A stretch of DNA of 64,000 nucleotides from Symbiodinium natans (taxonomy: Eukaryota > Sar > Dinophyceae > Suessiales > Symbiodiniaceae): positions 236,969 through 300,968 of the forward strand of contig CAJNDS010002570.1 of NCBI GenBank assembly GCA_905221605.1, written 5' to 3'. Position 1 is the stretch's first letter; the number at the start of each line of letters is the position of its first letter. The notes under the pieces are model-generated. The model was not told where the DNA came from and ran no database searches. It was given only the letters and a program-made list of their open reading frames with translations. Of this stretch, positions 24,056-33,200 are shown in pieces. Made by a program: the position numbers and the translations under genes.

Positions 24056-24105
24056 AAAAGGACCCCAATAAGGTACCCCTATTCTGGTAAACCCCCATGC
24101 TTTTT
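24056..24105 (+). repeat. Dispersed repeat family A, partial copy
   Basis: AAAAGGACCCCAATAAGGTA followed by CCCCTATTCTGGTAAACCCC; matches the copies at 11250 and 34730. Confidence 0.7.
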
Positions 24106-24420
24106 GCGGGCCTTTGAACTAGAGTGGGCTGTCGCTTCGCTCCGCCTGTGTTTGGCGACGTGGGGCACTCTTCCCGAGCCCACACTGTACTGGAGGTTCA
24201 GGGTCTTATAACCCAATTATAGCTGTACTTACACGCCCTAAGTATAAGTAGATTTGACAATTGTGGTTACAAGTGCCCATGAACCTCCGAGTAGTGAAGA
24301 GCTACTGACCTACTTTCTGGAGTCTTAAGGGCCACCCTAGAAGGAGTCATGGCCTCCCACAGCCCAGGAATCTAGAAGCGCTCTGGCTCCTCGGTGGCGA
24401 AAGCATTAGGGGGGGGGGGG

Positions 24421-24656
24421 GGTTCCGGGTTTAGGGGGTTTAGGGGTTTAGGGGTTTAGGGGGTTTAGGGGTTTAGGGGTTTAGGGTAGGGGGGGTTTAG
24501 GGGTTTAGGGGGTTTAGGGTTTAGGGGTTTAGGGTTTAGGGGTTTAGGGGTTTAGGGGTTTAGGGGTTTAGGGGTTTAGGGGTTTAGGGGTTTAGGGGTT
24601 TAGGGGTTTAGGGGTTTAGGGGTTTAGGGGTTTAGGGGTTTAGGGGTTTAGGGTTT
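24421..24656 (+). repeat. Telomere-like array dominated by the 8-base variant TTTAGGGG
   Basis: About thirty units, mostly TTTAGGGG with some TTTAGGG and TTTAGGGGG. The 8-base variant is nearly uniform from 24540 to 24650, indicating local spread of one variant. A run of twelve or more G precedes it. Confidence 0.9.
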
Positions 24657-25587
24657 ACACCCGAAGCGCCCCCCTCTAGACTTCCCCGCCCTCTAGGTTC
24701 GCCCAGAACTAAGGCTGTTTAGGGATAGCTATGCCTAATTAAGGTTCTTTAAGGGGGGTTTAGGGTTTAGGGTTTAGGGTAGTATAGAGGGGGGTAGTAG
24801 GGGAAACCCATGACCAACCCCAATCCCTTGAAACCCTAAACCCTTATCCACCTTCACAACCTGCTCAAACAACCTTTGAGTCGAAGTATAACCCCGAAAC
24901 CTGATGCTTAAGAACCCAAAATATAGAAAACGATCATCCTCATATTACCCTTATAAGGAAGAATATTTTTACTTTTTGGGTGGTTCTTAATCAACTGGTA
25001 GTCATGTAACCCCCCCCCCTGGAACGTTTGAGGGTTGAGGGTTAGGGTTCAGATTTTGGCCTACACCCAAATCTTCGACCGTGAGCACTGAACTAGCCCG
25101 TAGAAGGCCCACAAATCGGGCCTGGCACCCCAAACGCGGCGCTTAGGAGCACCACTGCGCTTCCTTGCTTAGCTGCTGAAGCCTTTAAAAATCCAACAAC
25201 CTGAACACCCTAAACCCTAAACCCTAAACCCTAAACCCTAAACCCTAAACCCTAAACCCTAAACCCTAACCCCGTTTAGGTACCCAACCCACCTGAACCC
25301 GGTTCTGTGCCTCTCTGACTTGATGTACCTGTCGCAACATTTGGCTTGGGGACGCGACTGGAGCTCGAAATGCTAAGCACTTCACAAGGCGACCGTCAAG
25401 CCTAAATCCCCAGAGCTGCGGTTTAGGGTGTGGGGTTAGGGTTTACGGTTTAGGGTTTAGGGTTTAGGGTTTAGGGTATTTCTATACATACACGTGATTC
25501 ATACATATATACATCTAAATCTATCACATGATATATCGTAGATAACACCTCTTTTGAATATGAATTATTTACAATACATATGATTGC
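24657..25587. other. Spacer upstream of the ankyrin gene, with telomere-like arrays
   Basis: Arrays of CCCTAAA (25206-25268) and TTTAGGG (24750-24780, 25425-25478) are separated by unique DNA. 25480-25585, directly before the ankyrin start codon, is AT-rich (TATATACATCTAAATC and similar) and could be the 5' untranslated or promoter region. No TATA-type or spliced-leader signal was identified. Confidence 0.5.
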
Positions 25588-26574
25588 ATGTCTTCAACGA
25601 TTAGAAACTCAGGTTGGGAGATTCAGGGTTTGGCCGTTTACCTGGGCGATAACCGTACCTTTCGCTTTGTGCTGTGTAAACCCTTTCCTGGAGAGTATTC
25701 CAACGTGGTTTTGGGCGCGATGTTAAGCGTTCGCATGCTTTCTGGCGATGAGGTTGTCGCCATGCCGATGGCGCAATTTGCGGAGACGACAAAGCTACAA
25801 GAACATCCAATACGTTTTTTGAAAGAGGTAGTGGGGGAAGTGCGCGGCCTGCCGAGATTCAGGCTACGTTTGCTCCGGCACGGCATCGAGGTGGATGATG
25901 GCACGGTGCTCGAGGGACAAGCAGATCTGGAATTGGTTCAGCTGGCCTTTTCTTCTGCCTCAGACGCAGAAGTGGCCGAACTTGTTGCGGCAGCAGGAGA
26001 CAACGAAGTCGTAGAGGTGGAACGCATGCTAAGCAGACCTCAGAATCCAGACTTGGGATACCCACCCCCTCTTTTGCTGGCTTCCTTGCGCGGCCACGTG
26101 GAAGTTGTCCGAACGTTGCTGGAGGCCAAGGCTGATTGTGACAAGGAGGGCAATGGCCAGTGCCCCTTGTTGGCTGCTACAGAGGATGGTCATGTTGAAG
26201 TCGTCCGCCTATTGCTTGAGAGCCGGGCAGATAGCAACCTTGCATGCACCTTCGGCTCAGTTCCTTTGCACGTTGCCGCTGAACATGGCCATGCAACGAT
26301 TGCTCACCTCTTGCTTGCAGCTGGTGCAGAAGCTGACAAGCAGAACTCCAGTGGCTGGACCCCTTTGCATTGGGCGGCATCAGGACTTTCAGGTATTGGT
26401 CATGCAGGCGTTGCCCGTATGTTGCTTGAGGCAAGGGCTGACCAGAACATAGCAAACAGCGATGGTGACACCCCTTTACTCAGGGCTGCGCACTCGTCCA
26501 ACTATTCGATTTTTCGTGCCTTGCTGGTGGCAAGAAGGACACGCCAAACGGCCGTGGCGAAACTCCTTTGTTGA
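25588..26574 (+). CDS. Ubiquitin-like plus ankyrin-repeat protein, 5' part
   Basis: An intronless frame of 328 codons. Residues 45-120 form a ubiquitin-like module: it begins MLSVRMLSGDEVVAMPMAQF and contains RFRLRLLRHGIEVDDGTVLE and DLELVQLAF. Ankyrin repeats follow at about 126-152, 156-188, 189-221, 222-253, 254-292 (with a five-residue insertion) and from 293, with standard cores such as GHVEVVRLLLESRADSN and SGWTPLHWAASG. Ankyrin repeats bind other proteins; the partner cannot be told. The ATG at 25588 is the first in frame, but the conserved module begins at the ATG at 25720, which may be the true start. The frame is lost at about 26530, where codons change from ALLVA to RRTRQTAVAKLLC; the proper repeat continues one frame over. 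Dinoflagellates encode many proteins of this layout. Confidence 0.85.
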   Translation: MSSTIRNSGWEIQGLAVYLGDNRTFRFVLCKPFPGEYSNVVLGAMLSVRMLSGDEVVAMPMAQFAETTKLQEHPIRFLKEVVGEVRGLPRFRLRLLRHGIEVDDGTVLEGQADLELVQLAFSSASDAEVAELVAAAGDNEVVEVERMLSRPQNPDLGYPPPLLLASLRGHVEVVRTLLEAKADCDKEGNGQCPLLAATEDGHVEVVRLLLESRADSNLACTFGSVPLHVAAEHGHATIAHLLLAAGAEADKQNSSGWTPLHWAASGLSGIGHAGVARMLLEARADQNIANSDGDTPLLRAAHSSNYSIFRALLVARRTRQTAVAKLLC

Positions 26575-26993
26575 AGGCCTGCCTTAACAGTGACTCGCGG
26601 ATGGTCCGTTTGCTCCTGGCGGTGGCTGCTGATGCGAACAAGGTGGCAGACAATGGCCAGCCGACGCTGCATATGGCAGCAAGGGGAGATGATCCGGAAG
26701 TTGTCGACTTGCTGCTTCAGGCAGGGGTGGACAAGGACATTGCAAACTCACGCGGCGAGACCCCTTTGCACGTGGCTTGCTTCTTCAACAGAAAGAAGAG
26801 CGTCCGCCTCCTTCTAAACGCAAAGGCAGACCCAGATAAAGCCAACAAGGATGGCGTAACACCTTTGCACACGGCGGCTCGGCGGAGCTCCTTGAAAGAC
26901 ATTGTCCGCACCCTGCTGGAAGCAAAGGCAGACAAGGACAAGATTCTTGGCTGCCCAGTGGTGCCCCTGTGCCCTCTTTTTTTTGGGTTCTAG
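26532..26993 (+). CDS. Ankyrin-repeat protein, 3' part after a frameshift
   Basis: Continues the preceding gene in another frame: KKDTPNGRGETPLLKACLN completes the interrupted repeat, then three more follow (ADNGQPTLHMAARGDDPEVV, NSRGETPLHVACF and NKDGVTPLHTAARRSSLKDI). A single missing base at about 26530-26531 explains the shift, so this is either a disabled gene or a sequence error. The protein stops matching ankyrin after AKADKDKI (about 26943); the last codons, [15 protein letters not shown], come from a dispersed palindromic element that begins at 26946, so the original C-terminus has been lost or replaced. No intron is visible, in contrast to the downstream gene. Confidence 0.8.
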   Translation, partial: KKDTPNGRGETPLLKACLNSDSRMVRLLLAVAADANKVADNGQPTLHMAARGDDPEVVDLLLQAGVDKDIANSRGETPLHVACFFNRKKSVRLLLNAKADPDKANKDGVTPLHTAARRSSLKDIVRTLLEAKADKDKILGCPVVPLCPLFFGF

Positions 26994-27163
26994 CTTCCCT
27001 TGTAAAGTAACCATCCTAACCCTAAACCCTAAACCCTAAACCCTAAACCCTAAACCCTAAACCCTAAACCCTAAACCCTAAACCCTAAACCCTACACCCT
27101 AAACCCTAAACCCTAAACCCTAAACTTACTACAACATGCGCCATGGCCCCTGGGCTACCAAGG
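26946..27163. mobile_element. Palindromic dispersed element (family B) with a telomere-like array inside
   Basis: Left end CTTGGCTGCCCAGTGGTG; right end CTGGGCTACCAAGG, whose reverse complement is CCTTGGTAGCCCAG, so the ends are inverted repeats. Other copies are 113-123 bp; this one is 218 bp because about 110 bases of CCCTAAA units (27017-27125) sit in its interior. It supplies the final codons of the ankyrin frame. It has no coding capacity, like a miniature inverted-repeat element. Confidence 0.65.
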
Positions 27164-28086
27164 ATTGATGGCTCTGGCAACCCCTGACAGCAGCCCTGGA
27201 GTGCAACTGCACCGATTCTGTGTGTGCTTTTGTTTAGGGTTTAGGGTTTAGGGTTTAGGGTTTTAGGGTTTTAGGGGTAGCACAGCAGTTCTTGAATCCT
27301 GAGCTGATCCGACAACATCCTTTGGAATTTGGACACCGGGCCTTATCGCCTTGGTGGTTCTTTGCGTTGCTGCTACGTGTGCTCAGTATGCTGACATGTT
27401 GCGGTGAGCGGGCTGCGTCTGCAGATAATGAGACACGAGCTCTGAACCCTCAGCTCGCAACCCCAAGCCGTAAAACCCCCAATCCTACCCCACAAACCCT
27501 CAAACCGATACGCCCTCAACAACTGCCCCCCGAAAACCACGTTCTAATCATTGAGGCCCCTACACTTAGGGGTTTAGGGTTTAGGGCTTCGGGTTTAGGG
27601 TTTAGGGTTTAGGGCTCTCGATGCAGTGGGTCGAGTATGGCCACACTGCCCTCTTTTTCCTCTACTGGCCTGATTGACCACAATACTGAACCCCAAGCCC
27701 CAGAAACCGGAACGCTGTCAACCCTAAACCCTAGCCCTAAACCCTAAACCCGAGCCCTAAACCCTAGCCAACCCTAAACCCTTCTGCGCCGAAGACCACA
27801 CCCCAGCACACAAAACCTCAACCATTCCGAAATCCCTACGCCTGGGGTTCAGGGTACTTATAATCCCAATTATAACAGTACTTACAAGCCTGTAAGTCCC
27901 CTAAGTAGCTTATAAGTAGATTTAACATTGTGGTTATAAGGACCACCGAAACCCTAAAACCTTAATTGTGGATATAAGCACCCATGAGCCTCCAAGTAGG
28001 GTTCAGGGTGTGGGGCTTAGGGCTTAAGGGATAGGAGGCCTTCGGGACTTAGAAGCTCGTACAGCAGTCCTTCAACCCCCAATTCG

Positions 28087-28122
<36 letters not shown>

Positions 28123-28775
28123 ACCCTAAACCCTACGGGGACCCCACTTTAGGGCTTAGGGCTTAGGGCTTAGGGCTTAGGGCTTAGGGCTTAGGGCTTA
28201 GGGCTTAGGGTTTAGGGTTTAGGATGATGGACGTAGAAAATGATGCATGATGATGTAGGGTTAGCTACGGGATGCTAAGGGTTCAGTGATGTCGGCTCTT
28301 TGTAACCCTAAACTCTGAACCCTGAACCCTAAACCCTACACCCTAAACCCTGAACCCTGAACCCTATCGGGTTCAGGAATTTAGGTTCGGCTGAACAGCT
28401 ACAAGTCTACAAGCCGAGTGCGCCCTGGCACGCCCCAGGTTCGTGGGCATTGCCGAAGCCTACCAAGCATCTAGACGGCTTCCGGAAACGCCTTTTTCTT
28501 TTCCCGTGTCGGGGTTAGGGTTGAGGGTTTGGGGTTCAGGGTTGTAGAGATGTGGATTTTAGGGTATAGGCTCTAGGGTTTATATAGGCTCTAGGGTTTA
28601 GATGTTTAGGGTTTAAACCCGAGCTTAGCGAGCCCTAAACCAGCAAATCTGACTCCTAATCTCTCTAACTAAACCCCCAAACCCTCAACCCTAAACCCTC
28701 AACCCTAAACCCTCAACCCTAAACCCTCAACCCTAAACCTTCAACCCTAAACCCTCAACCCTAAACCCTGATCAG

Positions 28776-28846
28776 GCGTCCATTTGCCTACTTCACGCCA
28801 AAGTCTCCACCTCGCTTCCCTCGTGCCGGGGACCATGTCTTGGAGG
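28776..28846 (+). CDS. Candidate exon, unknown protein
   Basis: GATCAG acceptor followed by G and an open frame reading RPFAYFTPKSPPRFPRAGDH and VLE, up to GGTTTAG. CCCTAAA units precede and TTTAGGG units follow, the flanking order typical of exons here. Proline-rich. Whether it belongs to the downstream gene is not resolved, because its phase does not match the next candidate. Confidence 0.4.
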
Positions 28847-29458
28847 GTTTAGGGTTTCTGGGTCGGTTTAGGGTTTAGGGTTTAGGGTTTAGGGTTTAGG
28901 GTTTAGGGTTTGGGGTTTGGGGTTTGGGGTTTGGGGTGTAGGGTTGAGGGGCTTCCAGGTGGGCTTTTGACTTTGGGGTTTGTAGGGTTCAGGAGTTTGG
29001 ATTTGGGGTTTAGGAGTTCGGATTTATAGGCTTTAGGCTTCTTGACTTGGGCTATTGGGATTACTCAGGGTTTAGGGCTATTCAAAAAACAGCACAGTCA
29101 ACATCATAACTGTCATCGTGATCATGATCCCTACACCCTGAACCCTAAACCCTAAATCCAAAGCCCTAAACCCTAAACCCTAAACCCTAAACCCTAAACC
29201 CTGACACCCCAAGCCCTAAACCCTAAATCCCTACACCCTCAAAGTTCACGCGCAGCCTCAAAATGGCACCCCCTTTTTGCCTCTTTTTGGTTCAAGGTTC
29301 CCTTATCAAGTAACCAACCCCAAAACAGATGTCCTTACTAACGTATGGTGACTGGGCTACCCCTAAACCCTAAACCTTAAACCCTGAACCCTAAACCCTA
29401 AACCCCAAACCCTAAACCCTAAACCCTAAACCCTAAACCCTAAACCCACTAAGCCCAG

Positions 29459-29535
29459 GTATTGCAACTGCGACGACCCTCTCAGCTGGGGGTCCTTCCA
29501 GGCCCATAAGGAGAATCAGAACTCGACCCACACAG
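29459..29535 (+). CDS. Candidate exon, possibly 5' part of the TPR-carrier protein gene
   Basis: CCCAG acceptor followed by G; reads YCNCDDPLSWGSFQAHKENQ, then NSTHT, with a GC donor (GCCTAC) at 29536. Its end phase fits the exon that begins at 30227. CCCTAAA units precede and TTTAGGG units follow. A different frame (VLQLRRPSQLGVLP) is also open for most of it, so the reading is uncertain. Confidence 0.45.
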
Positions 29536-30226
29536 GCCTACGGGGGTTTTGAGAAGGTTTCCTGTTTAGGGTTTAGGGTTTAGGGTTTAGGGTTTAGGGC
29601 CCCTCAGCCCCTCAGCCTTTCTTAGCCACCCCTAAACCCTAATTAAACCTGAACCCTTAAACCCCAATGAACCCTAAACATCCCACCCCCCCCACCCCCC
29701 CCAAAGTGCCCTGATAGATGCCCTAAACCCTAAACCCTAAACCTGAACCCTAAACCCTACATGCCTCGGGCCAGCAGACCGAAATCTGCACAGTGCAGTG
29801 CTACGGAGGCGCCCTAAGCCTTCGAAACCCTCCCAAATCCTGAGTCTCAGGTCCTCAATCTTAACCCCCTAAGCCCAAATATAGGGTTTAGGGTTTAGGG
29901 TTTAGGGCTTAGGGTTTAGGGTTTAGGGTTTGGGCTTTAGGGATGAGGGTACAAGGTTTAGCCTAAATTATTCAACCGCCCAAGCCCTGAACCCTACATT
30001 GTAAACCGCAAGCCCAAAACCGACAGCCAAAACAGCCGAACCGTACAGCGAGTTCCGAAACCCTAAATCCGAAACCCCACAAGGAAGCCCTAAACTCGGC
30101 GCCCCTTACTGGCAGGGTTTAGGGTTTATAGGCAAGTGGAAGGGGGCTAGAGCGGCCCAATCGGTCTTTTTTGGTTTAAGCCCCGAAACCCTAAACCCTA
30201 AACCCTAAACCCTAAACCCTCTACAG

Positions 30227-30299
30227 GCAAAAAGGAGATCCCAGCGGATGTTTTATCAGACCTCGAGCTTCTCACGGCCATGGACACACTGCCCCAGGG
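30227..30299 (+). CDS. Exon: [16 protein letters not shown] segment
   Basis: Acceptor CTCTACAG, then G. Reads [20 protein letters not shown] and LPQ. An alternative acceptor AAG at 30234 gives the same frame. Ends at a GC donor (GCAGCC) in phase 2, which fits the next exon. Confidence 0.6.
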
Positions 30300-33200
30300 G
30301 CAGCCATTAGCAAGATTTTGGACCCTATCTTGTGTACCCCATAGTATCCTTTAAAGGTCTGTATCGGGTACTGACATAGGGCACTTCCTTCCCGAGTTCC
30401 CCGTTAAGAGCTAGTAAGGCTAGGTATGATACCTTATAGGGATTGTATTCCGAGGGTTGAAAGGGCTAACCCAGTCTAAGAATTGGAGTATTTCGGGCTT
30501 CGGGTTGCGGATAGGGTTTAGGCCTTTGGGGTTGAGGGCTTGGGGTTCGGGGGTCGATGAGCAGTCAGAATCCAACCCCCGAACCGCCCGAAACCCTTAA
30601 CCCTAAACCCTAAACCCTAAACTCTAAACCCTAAACCCTAAGCGTCGGCGTCATAAGGCTCTACAAAGCAGCCTGGGAACGCTTTGTCCGAGAGGCAGGC
30701 GAGGTTGAGAAAGCGCATCCCGACGGAATGGAGTGTCGATACACCCTAGACCCTAAACCCTAAACCCTAAACCCTAAACCCAGATATTGCTTAAATAACC
30801 TAAACCCTAAACCCTAAACTCTAAGCCCTAAGCCCTAAAACCCAAAACCCTATAAACCCCAAACCCTGAACCCTCTTGGTTTGGGGGCTTAAGGGTTGTA
30901 AGGGTGTAGGGCCCCATGTAGGGCTTTAGGGCTTTTAAGGGCTTTCAAGGGTTCTAAATGGCGTTGAGGGTTTTTAAGGGCTTTGGGTTTAGTGGGCTTT
31001 GGGTTTAGTAGGCTTTAGGGTGTAGGGCAGGGTTTTGGGGGATGGCAGTAATCCCTAAACCCTATGATCCCAATCCCTGCACCTCCAGTTGGAATCACCT
31101 TTGGCAACTTGGTCCAGGGTTTAGGGTTTAGGGTTTAGGATTTAGGGTTTAGGGTTTAGGGTTTCAATACTTTGGTGTAGGGTTAGGGCCAGGGTTGTGT
31201 TCAAGATGGCTGTCCCCGAAGCAACCATTCAGGGGGCCTTTGATTCTGTATCTCCTCTTAATCTAGGATGCCCTGTGGTGCCCTTATTCCCTGCTTTGGG
31301 GGGTTTGGGTTCCCTTGTAAACCCCTTGAAGCAAAAAGGACACCCTTTTCAATCCTAGGTTACTGGGCAACCTAGTAATTCAAATCCTAAACCCTGAACC
31401 CTAAATCCTAAAGCAGAACCCTAAACCCTAAACCCTATCAGAAGCCTTAACGTGCTGAGGTTTGGGATGCGCATCCTTTGCAACACTTCGCTGCCGCTCG
31501 CGGCGGCCGCGCAGAATTCCGCCGATTGAGCGATGCTGTTAACAGCTTGTAGGGTTACGGGTTTATATTGTTTGATATTGCTAGCTTGTCTTGAATTGAA
31601 GTGTCGCTCCACACGATGGGCTCTTTCCGTTCATCGTGGTTCCTCACTCTGAACCGCCAACCCTAAACCCTATACGCTTTATCTCGAAACCCTAAACTCT
31701 AAACCCCTAATCTCTAAACCCTAAACCCCAAAATTCTAAACTCTAAAACCTACACCCGTTACCCCATACTTTCAGCCCGACGTGCCTCAATCGCTTACCT
31801 TCGCGCGTCGGAAAGCCGATCAAAACCCGCGAGCTCCATGCAGGGGTTATGGCTGTTTAGGGTTTAGGGTTTAGGGTTTAGGGTTCAGGGTTTAGGGTTT
31901 AGGGTTTAGGGTGAAAAGTTCGAACTTTTTGCCAAACTCATCCTTAAGGCAGGGCTGTTGGCTTCGGATGTGGGCTTTAGGGCTAGAGATTGAGTGTTCA
32001 CATGCGTCGCGGACCTGCTGCTTCTTCCACACGAAACTACGAGATTGAGGTTTGAAGGGTTTAGGAGCTGGCAAACCACATGACAGATTCCATTCAGTAT
32101 CCGTAAAGTCTGTGAGGATTCCCCCCCTTCTAAGCTCTCCCGAAAGTTGAGCGGAAGCCTCTTCATGAAGCGGAAGCAACCGACAAGGCCCTGCACCCTA
32201 AACCTAAAATCCGAACCCCCACCTAGACTGCAAGACTCCTGAATATCACCACCTGGAGATACCTTGCTATCACCTTTTTTTTCAGGTACCCTAATCCCTA
32301 AACCCTAAACCCCAAACCCTAAACCCTTTTCCCTAAACTAGGTCCCTTTTCAGCGGTTCAGGTAAGGCCCTACACCTCATGGCTAATGTAACCCGATGCC
32401 TTAACCCTGAGCCTTAAACCCTAAGCCTCAAGCAGGGTCTAGGGTTTAGGGTTTAGGGTTTAGGGTTGAACCCTTGAGGAGTTTGCAGTTGGGGATTCCG
32501 ACAACAGCAACAAGCCTCAGCCTTCTTCCTTTCTGATCGGGTCCGGGTTCGTGGGGGTGCGCCCTAAACCCTAAACCCTAAACCCTAAACCCTAAACCCT
32601 AAACCCTAAACCCTAAACCCTAAACCCTAGACCCTAGACCCTAAACCCTAACCCTAAACCCTAAACCCTAAACCCCAAGCCAGGAAGGCCTGCGACAGGC
32701 TTCAGAGGCGCTAGCCCTCTACAAGGAGAAGTTTGGAGTCTAGCGTCTTCTAGTAAGGGCTTAGGGTTTAGGGTTTAGGGTGTAGGGTTTAGGGTTTCGG
32801 GTTAAGGGCGCAGGGTATAGGGTGTAGGGTTTAGGGTTTCGGGTTCAGGCTGAGAAGGTTGAGAGTAGCATCTTGTACTAAAGAGATATGCAGTATGTTA
32901 CCTTGTTCTGGCGCCACAGATACTGGGGCCCGATGCCCTGAACTCTAAACCCTGAAACCAACTACTGTATGCCGAGGGCATTGGTGCGCTAACAAATGTT
33001 GGGATTCCAAGTTGGGAGGGTCAAGCTCGTGCTCAGGTGCTGAGTGGGTGGGTAATCTCTGACCGGTTTAGGGTTTAGGGTCTAGGGTCTAGCGTTTAGG
33101 GTCTAGGGTCTAGGGTTTAGGGTTTAAGGTTTAGGGGGTTTCCTTCAACCCTTCAACCCAAATGTGGTTTGGGGTTTCGGGTCTAGGGCTTAGGGCCCAA

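Larger units (their letters stand above)
27164..30226. other. Telomere-like repeat-rich region, spacer or 5' introns
   Basis: Alternating TTTAGGG and CCCTAAA tracts separated by 80-150 bases of unique sequence. Special arrays: (GGGCTTA)n at 28148-28205, (CCCTAAACCCTCAA)n at 28676-28770, (TTTGGGG)n at 28905-28940. A 34-base C run lies at 28087-28120. Unique pieces that might be exons include 27292-27470 and 28439-28490 (reads FVGIAEAYQASRRLPE). A family B-like copy lies at 29264-29362. The first exon and start codon of the downstream gene were not found; they may lie here. Confidence 0.5.

Noticed and set aside
23773-24185. Open frames crossing the N gap
   Set aside because: They are artefacts of translating unknown bases.
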